From Cinclus cinclus (Eukaryota > Chordata > Aves > Passeriformes > Cinclidae): 64,000 nt of DNA. The position numbers were made by a program, and so were the translations under genes. The stretch is from assembly GCF_963662255.1 (NCBI RefSeq), contig NC_085046.1:22587620-22651619 (forward strand), in the 5' to 3' direction. Below the pieces are notes generated by a model that saw only the letters and a list, made by a program, of their open reading frames with translations, made no database searches and was not told the origin of the DNA. Shown here piece after piece: positions 43,001-54,470 of this stretch (positions are counted from its first letter, which is position 1; every line of letters starts with the position of its first letter).

Positions 43001-45566
43001 AAAAAAAAAAAGAGAGAGAATTTTCACTGCAAAACTTTGTTGGAAGAATTATTAAACATTGGGCAACTGAGTATTAACAATAAATGTTAACTAAAAGAAC
43101 CCCTTTTTTCCCAGCTGTGTGGTGCCATGGAACAGTTACAAGAGGATATTTCTGCTCTGGTCTCTCTTCCTCCCAAATGACGTCAGAGTTTATTTTTCCA
43201 TGGTTATTATTCTTCTATTCTTCAGTATTATTTTTTAATATGGGTCTTACTGCTTTCTCTGTTTTATGAATGCATGAGGGAAAAGCATGTCTTTTCCTTT
43301 AAAAAAAATTGTCTCCTTTTTAATGCAAATTACAGCAAAAGGGCCTTTATTAACACTCCATTATCTGAATTGAAAGAGGTCCAGGATGCCACAGTAATGG
43401 AAAAAGTAAGAAACATAAGTACTAGGGGTCAACCTCAGATCCAGCATAAATGTAACTTGGCCAGTGCTGACACAGAGCTCATAAGCTTATGCTGAGAAAG
43501 TTGAGAGCTCATACAATCCATGTCTAAAATGCCCCTGCACTGTGCCTGGCTGGGACCAGGTCTTTAAGTTATTTGTTGGTTTGGATGAAGAAATAGCTGT
43601 CAGAAAACATCACCCCAACAGGAAAAGCATGTGCTGAGAAGATAAAGCATAGAAATCTCCCAAGGACTGCAAGTCAGACTCTTGCTGAATATGCAATATG
43701 GTTCTTGCTCCAAGAAGGGCTGGGGAACACCACTTGATCTGTGCCAGCTCACTCAGGATTGCATAGGAAGACACAATTTTTTCTCACAGTGTGAAGAGAT
43801 GCAGAAGCAGGTCAGTACTGGCCAGTATGATTCTCAGAAGTTCTGACATTGGAGGGGAAAGCACCATATGGATGTGTCTCTGCTCAGTATTTCCAGATCC
43901 TTGACTCTCCATAGAGGTACCCCAGATCTACCAGGATAAAAAGTCCAGTCTGTGCTGGGTGCAGAGGCAGCAGTACTGTCCCAGGACCTAATGTGGGCAT
44001 GAGAGAGGTGCATCCTCCTCCATGTAGCTCTGTGCCTGAGCTAAGTACCAAAACAAGACACTTTTCAAAAGCCTAGGCAGTGGACAAAAGAAATGTGTTG
44101 TATAAACCAGTAGGCTTTCCAAGGATGTGTAAGTAGTATATGCATTGTTAAGTGCATTGAGATTTGCCATGCATTTTCATTAATTCAATATGGTTGATCT
44201 AGTTATATAAACAGGAAATGGCAATAGATTAGCTCCTGGAGAGTGTTTCATGTGGGATTACATTTAATGCTGGAATTCCTGTCAAACTCTTAATTTTTAA
44301 AATACTGATAACACAGTACATACTGTGCACTTTTTTGAACTCTTGAGCAATGCATTCCCCACAACACACTCAGAGCCCTAATAATCAAGATTGTATTTAG
44401 AGAACCTTAATTTCATTCTATTAATCTCTCCAGTGGTAAGAGTAATTATTCAGTATTCACTAAGAAGCAATCCCATATCATGCACAGGGTGCCAGCATGA
44501 TTTGAATGCCCACATAGTGAGAAGACATGTTTCTCTCTCACCATCAAATTATTATGCAGGTCCTTAAAAGGACTATGAATTGTATTCACTGGATATAAAA
44601 TTCCCTCTGCTATTCCAAATTACCTCCAGTGTCCTATCTTCTTTAAGTATCATCTTTAAAGTCCCCTTTCCAAGGCTACTTTTCATTTTATGACTGCCTC
44701 TATTTTTTTTTCCGCCATGCACCTTTGTCCATCCCTACATTCTGCTAAGGACTTTAACCATTATTCCTATTTTTTCGTTCCTCTTGTCTCATCTGAAGCC
44801 TTTTGAAACAACTACTGGTGTGTATTGTGCAGCTTCTTCAGGTGAGTAAGGCAGAAAGATAATATTTGAATATTTGAGTATTTGAATAAGGCAGGAATCA
44901 TTGAACACTAACTAATGACTTGTCTTTGTGTTGAAGCCATTTCAGTTTCCAGGAAGGAAGTTTTTCCTGTCACTTTTCTCTGAAGATGTATCTTCCAACC
45001 ATTTAATGTCTTCCATTGTTAAAGATGCAGAACAGTGGGAGACTAAAATGGTGTCTTAGATGACGTGTCCCACAAGTAACTAAACTTGCAGTGTAAATGT
45101 TGTACATGTACATTATTTAATTGTCTCTCCCTGTTGCTTGTGTTTATTTCCTTCTGCAGATTCCTGTCATATATTTTGACTATCCTGAAGACAAAAACGA
45201 TCTATTCTTAATAGATGTACCTAATACATCCTGAGTCATGAATCAAGCTTGTGGAAACCTCTGTAATACATTTCATAAAATAGAAATAAAATTAGTACAG
45301 GATATGGAAAATTTTGTAACATGAGGACAGTCTATACTGTTTTTAAGACTTTGCCCTCTGCACCTGGTAGGCAAACTCCTGGGTATTCTGACTTGGATGT
45401 TTGTTCAGTCACTGTAAATTCAATAATTCAGCTAACATTTGAGGCTTAGAAACCGTAAGTGTGGCCACCCAGTGCTAGGTGCCACAGGGAGCCTTTCTCT
45501 CCTGCCATTTAACTTCAGTAGGCAGCCGTGGTGCCTGCTCCTATCTGCAGAGGCTACTCCTTTTTC
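37086..45566. other. Noncoding DNA, no gene seen
   Basis: About 8.5 kb of AT-rich sequence without a recognisable gene. A-runs occur at 39416-39428 and 42999-43010. A short segment near 40150-40185 (AGACTTCAGTGGAAATTCCA) resembles a motif of old amniote repeats (GACTTCAATGGGAGTT) but is too short to call. All open frames are under 100 codons. Confidence 0.5.
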
Positions 45567-45700
45567 ACTTGCTTAATTATTCTAAATCTTCTTATTTTAA
45601 TTATTCCATCATTTATCTCAATCTATCATCATTTATATCAGCCTAACCTCAGCTGCTCCACTTCAGTCCATATAAAATTTGACTGCTTCTAGTTCTTCTT
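45567..45700 (+). repeat. Unidentified dispersed repeat, copy 1
   Basis: The first 46 bases (45567-45612) match 48165-48210 with two mismatches. From 45606 onward the sequence is instead similar to 46716-46790: CCATCATTTATCTCA is shared exactly, then ATCAGCCT, then TCCATATAAAATTTGACT against TCCACATAAATTTTGACT. Copy 1 thus overlaps two different relatives and joins them. I cannot name the family. The pyrimidine-rich composition raises the possibility of low-complexity similarity, but the 46-base match is too exact for that. Confidence 0.65.
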
Positions 45701-46715
45701 CCCCATCTACACTTTCACCTGCTTCTTCACCAGTTTCTTCAATTAAAAGTTTATCAGAGACGGCAAGTCCTCCACGTCAGGCAAACCTATGTCCTCATCA
45801 AACAGGAATAAATTAATATATGCAGTATATAACTGGACTCTCTTCTTGATATTTTAAGGGGCAAAATGTAATGAATAAGCTTATTAATCACATTTAGAGG
45901 AAAGCAAATTCCTGCTGTATAAGCATTTGTGAGGGCCTGAGGGTACTATAATATTTGCTTCCGGGCTTATGAAGATGGTGAGGAGCCAGATTTTGAGAGA
46001 GAAATTATTAACTGCAACAAGCCTGACACCTTTAAGATGAATGTGAGTGATCCTGTAGGAGTCTGCACCACACTCACATTTTCTGGCTTCCTGGCATATC
46101 CAAAGGTGCAATGTCTCCGTCCCAGAACAGTGCAGTCTAGGATAATCTACTGGAAAAGGAAGGCTCACGGCATTCTCTGTGCAACCAAACCACCACAGGT
46201 GTGAATATTATTGTTGGGTCATACAAGCACACACCACACTCAGCGTAGGTGTGTTCTCTGGCTCTGAAGATGCACTGTCCTTGGAGAGTGCTCAGAGTAA
46301 TGTTAATTCCTTCCTGGAACTATTACGAAGAAATATTTGTCTGTTTTAAAGAGCTATTGTATGAACTGGAATAGTTTATTTTGATCTCCAGGAAAGAAGA
46401 TTGTTGCCGTTGTTGCATCTTTGTGCTAAGCATTACTGTGCCCCACTGACAGGAAACACAATTCTCCTTGGGCAGGTTCTGTCTCGGGCTATGTGCTGAC
46501 CAGAGGAGCTGCCAGGGACTGACTGTTGTCAGTAGCTCTCTCACCCTCTGAGGAGAGTGTCTCCTGGTAATCTGCATCTCTGAGAAGCTACAAAAACCCT
46601 CGACACAGTTTACATTTGCAGAAGACAACTGCCTCCTCTGTCCTTCAAGCTGGCTTGGCTACCATCCTGCTTTCTCTTGAATTCCCCTAAGGTTAACTCT
46701 TCCATGTCCAGCACT

Positions 46716-46790
46716 CCATCATTTATCTCACTTCATCCCCCATCAGCCTGCCTCTTTCAGCTCTCTCCACATAAATTTTGACTCTTCCTT
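46716..46790 (+). repeat. Unidentified dispersed repeat, copy 2
   Basis: Similar with gaps to 45606-45685 (see copy 1). Shared landmarks in the same order are CCATCATTTATCTCA, ATCAGCCT, TTCAG and a TCCA(T/C)ATAAA(A/T)TTTGACT block. The family is unknown. Confidence 0.55.
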
Positions 46791-48164
46791 AGACCTCAGA
46801 ATCATTTAGGCTTTTGCAGTGTGTATGCAGCTGTGCTCCTGGTCAGATCCAAGGTCTGCCTGACAGCCAGTAAAGACCAGGGAGAACATTAATATGTAAG
46901 CAATGAAGAAACCATTGAGTGTGACCTTGAATCCTAAGCTAACATGACAGTATAAACACAGCCCCAGTTACTGCTCATATGCTCTCTGCCTGTCTGAACA
47001 ATCTCTCTTTTTCTCTCAGGCTCCCCATTCCCCCTCACCAAACTTTCATTGCTTCCTCCACCATTCCTCACTCTCAATGTGAGATTGGAGATTTTTTAAG
47101 CAAGTTGAATAGAGGTATTCAAAAAGTGCAGAAAGGCCACTAAAAATCACCTGCTCCTGAATGGCTTCACATAAACCCATGCCATAATGAAGTTCAGAGT
47201 CTATATTTGGATACCCATGGGTCTCTGTAATTTTTCAATTAATCAGTCAGTGATTCTTCAAAATTATTTCAGTACAGTCTTCACAATTCACCCATGTAAG
47301 AGAATTGTGAATTCCTGTCCACAGTGTCATGGTCTTGCCCACTTGTCCTTCTATCTGATTAATCAGCACTGGTTCACAAAAATACTGACAAAAGTGGCTG
47401 TCACATATTTATCCATGGCAGAGTTAAAACCCAGAAGATACCTCTAATCCTTCTTCACTCACTTATGGAGAGTAGAAGAAAGTACTACTATGCTAAGTAG
47501 TTTTTTATTAAATAGTAAGATTTTTTGTGTCCTGCTTTGCCTTCACAAAGGGTTACCAAATTTCAGCATATTCCCCAGCCACCGCTGCCACTCTTCATTC
47601 TGATAATTGTTTTATAGGCAGGAAATCCCATGATTTATCAAATTGCTTTTTAATGAACATGTAATAGCAACTAACAGTAAATCAAACTAGAGAAGGCAAG
47701 AAGGACCCATAATCACATCCATCAACTCAGTCTAGAAGTGCCAGTCCTGATGCTAATTTAATTTAATATTTAAGAAGATTACAGAAACTATTAGAATAAT
47801 TTCAATTTCAACTGCCTCAGCAGTCAGCTAGCATTGGACAGATGGCATCATAACCAAAACATTTTTCTTGCCCCTTATATGTGCTTCCTCCAGTTATTTC
47901 CTTTGTCATGACATGGTACATGGAAGAAAATAAAAATCACGATGTCTGTTAGGATGTAGAAAGACTGGTATCAATTAGGGCTTGAATTTTTAAAATTTTT
48001 TAAAGGTTTTCATCATTTCCCCTCAAAGATCCTCATAAGCCTGATTTTCATGATGGACTATGCAATAGATCAGTAAGGGATGGCATATCATAGAAAAAAT
48101 AAACTGAGTAATAGAGAATGACAGACCAACAAGAAAACCAAATACAAGTTGTAGCAAATTCTAC
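46791..48164. other. Noncoding DNA, no gene seen
   Basis: Unique sequence with a pyrimidine-rich stretch near 46985-47070. The open frames are short and without recognisable domains. No named repeat identified. Confidence 0.5.
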
Positions 48165-48210
48165 ACTTGCTTAGTTATTCTAAATCCTCTTATTTTAATT
48201 ATTCCATCAT
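48165..48210 (+). repeat. 46-bp near-identical copy of 45567-45612
   Basis: The two 46-base segments differ at only two positions by my count and lie about 2.6 kb apart in direct orientation. Their flanks differ on both sides. This is higher identity than the old repeats around it, so the duplication is relatively recent or the sequence is constrained. Confidence 0.8.
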
Positions 48211-49009
48211 AGGGTTGACTGCAGTCAGCCCTAGTTCCATTGTGATACCTGTTACGAACACCTCATCCAGACTGCAAGTTCTTTCTACTTTCAACTTCCA
48301 TTAATTATATACGATTTTTTTCTCTATGTTCTCTATGCTCCAGTGTTTCTAGACACTCAACCATTCTGTGACATACAAGCAGAGATTATAATAGCTGTTA
48401 TTTGCACAGTTCAGTAATTTTAGTATGCATGCAATTATTTTTCTTTTCCTTTTCCAAACCTGGTCACCTGTGACAAAGAGGAAGTATAAGCAGCCATTCA
48501 ACACATAGTAAGCTGTAGCATTTAGGTTAGGGTAATGTGCTGCTCTGAATAAGAAAAAAAACCAACATGTTCTAACTGTACTGTGTTTAGTGGGTACACA
48601 AAGGAACCAAAACACACCCTGGCTCTGGTGAAGAACACTATGGGCAACAATCTAATATACTATTTGCCAAGATAGGTGGCCTGCTGGAATTAAATGATAC
48701 AAGTGAATTCCTTACTGAGATGGGAACAGAGAGGCAAAAATCATTAACAACATTCAGGAATGCATCTGGAAAAGGAGCAGGGCACTGCTGGCATTTTAGA
48801 GGATGTAATGGCAGGAACAAAAAAGAAGGTGGGAAAGTAGACTTGCATAAGGGGATAGGCAGAGATTTATAAAATGGGATATCTACAAAGTTTATGTAAG
48901 GGAGTCTCAGGTTTCAGTTGCTAGAAAACCATGTCTGCAGCAGGCATTTCCCAAGAGTATGCAACATCAAGCAGTTGGTATGGAAACTGAGATGCATAAA
49001 AATATAACT
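48211..49009. other. Noncoding DNA, no gene seen
   Basis: AT-rich unique sequence; short chance frames only. Confidence 0.5.
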
Positions 49010-49200
49010 TCAGAACACTACTGAGTCAGAGCAAAGACTCTGTCAGCCCAGTATCCCGCATCTAACAGTGATTAATACCAGCTCCTTAGACAAAAAGCAG
49101 AAGGAAAACAGCAGGTACAAAGTGACCTCTGCCTATTATGTACTTTCTGTGGAGTTGCCTGGGAGGAAAGCCTTCTTGAGACAGAAAGTTAGCAGTCATT
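49010..49200 (-). mobile_element. Possible old CR1-type LINE 3' end
   Basis: Plus-strand text ACTACTGAGTCAGAGCAAAG followed by GTCAGCCCAGTATCCCGCATC (49045-49065), CTAACAGTGATTAATACCAG and CAGAAGGAAA resembles the reverse complement of old amniote CR1 3' untranslated regions (TACTGGGTCAGA.CAAAGG...AGCCCAGTATCCTG). Similarity fades after about 49100-49200, and no ORF2 part is attached. The assignment is from remembered consensus text and is less secure than the other LINE calls. Confidence 0.5.
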
Positions 49201-49799
49201 AACAGAGCTGTATCTGACTCCCTTGTTTAATATACTGCATTTGGCTATCTATAAAATCATTTCATCTTTTCATTCTGAATTGCAAAAGAATATATACTGG
49301 TTTAAGTTTTCTAACCTGTCTGAAAATATCAGGGGTGGGAAGGCAGCCTCTATGCTTCATGTGTGTCCACTCTTCAGTCCATCTTACCATAAGGATCAGA
49401 CACCCAAAAATCACAGCTCAGATGGAGACTTACAGAGCACTCCCACCCAAAGACGGGTCCAGCCATGTTATGTCCTCCTCCTCTGGATTTATGTCTGGCT
49501 CACTTCTCCACCTAAGAGAGTTCAAAACCTTCTGAAGCATAGTCAATTACACATCACATCACCAATTCCCTCTGCTGTCCCTGCGTTACAGATAAAATGG
49601 CCAAGGTACAGTGTCTCGTGCTGAGCAATGAGGAGTCAAGTGCTGCATCAAGAAGGATATGAACACATAGTTTTATCTCTTTAACAAGTCATCTCTGCTA
49701 CAGAAAGAGCTCAAGTGAGTCCAAATGGAAGCATGCAGAGAGATAACAATCTGTTATGATTATACTTTTCCTGGGGAAACCGTCAATTTCACAGGTGAA

Positions 49800-49801
<2 letters not shown>
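49201..49801. other. Noncoding DNA, no gene seen
   Basis: Unique sequence with a 133-codon plus-strand frame (49223-49624) that has no recognisable domain; treated as chance. Confidence 0.45.

Positions 49802-49839
<38 letters not shown>
49802..49839. repeat. (TA)n microsatellite
   Basis: Nineteen alternating TA units, followed by CATATACA. Tyr-Ile runs in overlapping frames on both strands come from this tract. Confidence 0.95.
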
Positions 49840-49845
<6 letters not shown>

Positions 49846-50696
49846 CAGACACTACACTGCACAGGGTATACCTGGAATGACAATGTCCCAAACCCTTTGC
49901 TCTTCACCACCACCATCACAAAGTGCTTGGAAAGACATGGCACCTGGATGTGTTCAGCCTCCCTCCACTGCTGCCAGCAGTGTTGCACTCAGTACACTCT
50001 GAAAAGAGTCAGCTTCAACTCTCAGCCACTTCTCTGGGCACAAAGCAAATTGGAGAGTCACATAGAATGGAATCATGGTTTTCTGCTAAGTTGCCTCCAC
50101 TGCTCATCTTTGCATCTCAGCTGGCCACCCAAAGCCAGTGACCATAATATGAAAATAATGTAAATAATTCCATCTTTTCTCCCAAATCAAACAGGCCTTT
50201 CTATATTTTCAGCCAGTGATTTTAACATGCCAGTAAGCTGGATTCGGTGTAAACAAGTTTCATCATCTTCTTCAATCAGTAATTTTGAAACATCATAGCT
50301 CACCTCAGATTGTCTAGTGTAATTTCTAGATAGGCTGATTTCCAATAGCATCAAAGAGGCAGTCTCAGCAGCATGTTCCTCTCTTTACATTTCTATGAAT
50401 CCTGTGAAAAATTTGTCTTTTTTTTCCTGCATGGAGCTTGAGGCTGTTAGACCACTGAGTGCTACGCCAACCAGCATGACTTCCAGCACCTCACAGTGAG
50501 TCATTTATGTATGAGTGATTGTTTCAAAGAAAACAGTGCTGTACACTTCTGAGGCCCACGGCCTCTTCTGCTGCTCAGTCATGAGACTCAACTCACAGCT
50601 ATAAAATATGTGTTGTACACATTTCGCCTTAACTACAATAAGTAACTCCTCTCTCACCATCTTGAGAATTGGGACTTACTTAAGGAAAAAAAATAA
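49840..50696. other. Noncoding DNA, no gene seen
   Basis: Unique sequence up to the 3' end of the CR1 element. No recognisable gene or RNA. Confidence 0.5.
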
Positions 50697-51425
50697 TTCT
50701 AGAACCACAGAACGGTTTGGGTTGAAAGGGACATCAGAGATCATCAAATTCCAGCCCCCAGCCATGGACAAGGACACCTCCCACTAGACCTGGTTGCTTC
50801 AAGTACCAGTCCAACCTGGCCTTGAGCACTGCAAGAGCTGGGGCATCCACAACGCCTCTGGGCAACCTGTTCCAGTGCCTCACCACCCTAACCACCCTGA
50901 ATTTGTTCCTAACATCTAATCTAAACCTCCTCTCTTTGAGTCTGAACCCATTTCCCTTCATCCTGTCACGACAGTTCCTGGTGAAGGGTCTAACTCTGGC
51001 TTCCCTGTAGGCCCCTTCAGACACTGGAAAGTTGCCATGAGGTCTTTACTCAACCTTCTCTTCTCCAGGCTGAACAGCCCAAAATTTCTCAGCCTGTCTT
51101 TGTAGGGGAGGTGTTCCAGTTCTCTTATCAACCTTGTGCCCTCCTCTGGACATGCTCCATCAGCTCCATGTCCTCCTTACATCGGGGCCACCAGAGTTGT
51201 GCACAGTGTTCCAGGTGGGGTCTCATGAGAGCAGTGGAGAGTTGCAGAATCCCCTCCCTCAACCTGCTGGCCACACTCCTTTGGATGCAGCCCACAATTC
51301 ATTCGGCTTTCTGGGCTGTGAGTGCACACTGCTTGTTCATACTGAGTTTTTCATCAACCATTACCCCCAAGTCTTTCTCTGCAGGGCTGCTCTCAGTCAC
51401 TTTTCCACCTATACTTCTATGAGAT
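50697..51425 (-). mobile_element. CR1 LINE, 5'-truncated, ORF2 C-terminus and 3' tail
   Basis: This is the best-preserved transposon in the window. On the minus strand an open frame of 96 codons (50734-51024) carries the C-terminal landmarks of CR1 ORF2: FRLDVRNKF, RVVRHWNRLPRGVVDAP and LKARLDWYL. Further 5' in the element (51025-51425) the sequence still follows the CR1 ORF2 consensus at the nucleotide level, for example plus-strand TTCTCCAGGCTGAACAGCCC at 51062-51081 and GGTGGGGTCTCATGAGAGC. The 3' end near 50697 keeps two imperfect octamers (TTCTGTGG, TTCTAGAA), the usual CR1 terminus. Similarity stops near 51425, so this is a typical 5'-truncated, dead copy. CR1 normally encodes an endonuclease/reverse transcriptase for target-primed integration; both domains are absent here. 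Confidence 0.95.
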
Positions 51426-54039
51426 CATGCTGTTGCAGAATTACTTTTTTGAGTATGGATATAGCCCCCTGTTTAACTGATAGCCATTCTACTCCACCTA
51501 GCAGGTCTGCAAATGTGAAGGTTGTCTTCCCGTCATGAACAAGGAATTCCCTGGGATACACAAGTGGTCAATACCAACAGCAGTCAGAACAGACAGAGGT
51601 CTTCAAGGTTGATCCTCTGATCATCTGCAGACCCCATAGACTGAAAATCTCATTTTTCCTTAGAAGCTTGATTTTAACATGTGTTGTACATAATTAAACA
51701 CTTCTGTTTTCAAATACGACAGCATAATAATCATTAGCCCATGCTAGATTTCCTTTATAGCAACCACCCCCAGATTTGGACAGCATTCTGAAAAGTGGTA
51801 AGCTAAAAATTTTCAGCTATCTTTACAAATATAATGAGAAGAATAATAAAATTACATTTACGAGCAAGAGAGAATTTCCTTTCCAATAATTCCAGGAAAG
51901 GCTATTCTTATGGAAGGGATTATAATACAAATAAGAAATGGTATAGACTTAACCCATTTTCTTTAAAGTCTTAAGACTGCAATTTTGTGGTTGTAATCTA
52001 ATGTCATGCCTTTGCTATTAGTAGATTTTCTCCAGAGTCCAGACAGAAGTAGACATGTTAGAAAGACCTCAGGAATATCCTGTTTTTCTGGCACCAATTT
52101 GAACTATAATTCTCATTAGATTGCTGCCTCTTTTTTATTTCTGGATTTTTTTCAATAATTAAATATATTTTGCCTTCAAAAGAAATCCTATTGTTTTTGT
52201 TTTAAGTGAGAGAGAAGTGCTCCTCAGATCCTATTGCCAGAACCAACATTCTGTCATTTCTATCTCAGTTTACTTTGTGATATGATGAACATCTAACTAG
52301 AAGTCTGACATTCAAATTCAGCAGAGAGGAAAGGAGTGCACCCTTATGGCCTCCCTATTCTTCATATCCAAAGTCAGCAGCAAGAATCCCCATTTCACTG
52401 AGAGCAAGAATCATCAGAATGATGAAACTGAATCATCAGAACATCAGTTTTTGGGCACAGGGATCAAGTCTCTCCCTGTAGTCAGAAAGGTGCCAAACAC
52501 AAAAGCTGTGCTAAGTAAGCACTAAACACTAATAGCAGTGAGGAAACCACATACAAGTGTTGCAGGGTTCATCTGGTATATTTAATAAAACAATGTATTT
52601 TCACAGGTATAAGACTGTCTCTAAAGCTACCCAAAATAGCAAGCAACACAATGACAGAGGGAGACTGGAAGGTTATCCTGTTTTATGAAAGCATGATGAA
52701 TCCTAGACAGCCCCCATATATGGAGGAGTACACTGGCTTCTCCTGATCATATCCAAGGGCCAACCACTTTCCCTCCCAACCCATTCCCCCTGCTGCATGG
52801 AATCGAAGAGATGTCCCCTCCTCTTCCCCTCTCTGCCCCCTCACTTTGTCATCTCTGGGACAATGGAAAAGGACACAGACTGTAAAAAAACCTTCTCCTC
52901 AGAGATATGCAGCCCAACCTTCCTCAGACTCAAGCAGATTTTCAAATGAGGTGAGTAGAGCGTCTTTTCAGTGCCAGGCAGAATTCTGCCCCTTGCTGAT
53001 GTATTTCTGGATAGGATGTTTTGTGGGGTCTATTGTTTTTTTGTTCTTTTGGAGCCAGTAGCAGATGGCTCACTAGTCTGATTTCATCTGGCAATTTCCC
53101 TGCTCCTGTACTGCCTTCATGAACCACTCCACAGCCACAGTATGGGGCAGTTTCAGAGCTTTCTCGTGCAAAATTGTCACATCTATTAAAAATGATAAAG
53201 TAAGATACTGACAACAGCAAGTTATTTTAAGTTTTGGGCTTATTTCTATCCAGGGTTTCCTTCTACATTCAATTCTTTCCTAAGCTGTGAACCATTCAAA
53301 CTACACTTTTATATGGCTGAAAGCAGATTTGATTAATATGATTTCTTTGTGAAAACCTGAGAAGATTAAGAAGCAGTGATGTAGAGAACATATGCCCTTT
53401 CTCAACACGACATTCTCTAACATTATATGGGGGTCTGCAGATCCTTACAGTCATTATATTGTTCCCACTACTGGTATCTAAATAGAGAAAAACCTATCAT
53501 CAAGAAAGAATTCTGCTCTTTTCGTGTTATAGTTTCAATCTCATGTGCAGGTCAACAAATCTGCAGCTGTGTATCGATTTCATTCTGTAACTAGGCAGGA
53601 AAGGCCACATTTCAAGGAAGCATTTGCAGATTGTTTTTTCCTTTGTACTACAGGTCTTTTTGTGATAGTCCCTTAGAAAAAAATTAAGATTGGCTGGATT
53701 ACTTCTATGCTCAGTGAAGCAAATTGCCAAATAAATATGTTTACAGGCACACCACCCTACTGGGATTTTTTTCTATGCATCCCAGAGTGTTGCTACCCAT
53801 GGAAATACTTTCCAAAATCAGTGGGGGAAAAAAATCTGTCTGGTATTGATTGAATATGGCTTCTCAGCTGTCTCATGACCTTTTATATCATATATAATTA
53901 GAAATGGAAAGGTCTTGGCTGTGTGCTTGCAGTACTCTGCAGAATACAGATAGAAGGTTGGGCTCAGTACTGAGATACAATGAAAGCCTGCAATCCATTG
54001 ATTCTAGGATTTGGCAACACCTGTAGTTGTTCCTCAAAA
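51426..54039. other. Noncoding DNA, no gene seen
   Basis: Sequence beyond the CR1 5' break is AT-rich and unique to my eye. Short frames only; a C-rich patch lies near 52765-52850. Confidence 0.5.
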
Positions 54040-54470
54040 TAATAAATACAAATCATGCCAGCATTTTCAAGCTGATGCAGTATAGTATCAGTAGGTGTCC
54101 TAATTGTATCAGTGTATTGTCTTGGATTACATTACGCGTTGTAGAGGATAAATATAGTTTGCAACCATCTACACCACCGGAAACATCAAACCTGTTGATT
54201 GTGTGATACAATCTTTATTTGCTGCTGCAGGGATATTTCTATGTCAAAGAGTCAGCGTGATTTGTTAAATGGTGGTTAAGGAGATGATTATAATGGCTGT
54301 TTCTAAAAGCATTTATGAGTCCCTTGTGGTGAGTCAAGATGCTATTTCTGTAAGTCAGAAATCTTAATCATCCATATTGTCCACAGATTCTTTGCAAGGT
54401 TAGGGCAATAGCATTTCTAATTTTGACACCTACGCTTTCTTGCTTTTGCTTGGATTTGAAAAGTTTGGAT
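54040..54470. other. Repeat-free block, possible conserved noncoding element
   Basis: About 430 bases free of simple repeats and transposon-like text, with two rare CpGs in ATTACGCGTTG (54131-54141) and several AT-rich homeodomain-like cores (TAATTG, ATTA). Such blocks in gene deserts are sometimes conserved enhancers. This is only an impression: a multi-species alignment is needed to test it. Confidence 0.2.

Noticed and set aside
46799..46816. CR1-like start CAGAATCATTTAGGCTTTT
   Set aside because: The similarity stops after fewer than 20 bases and is not followed by CR1 text.
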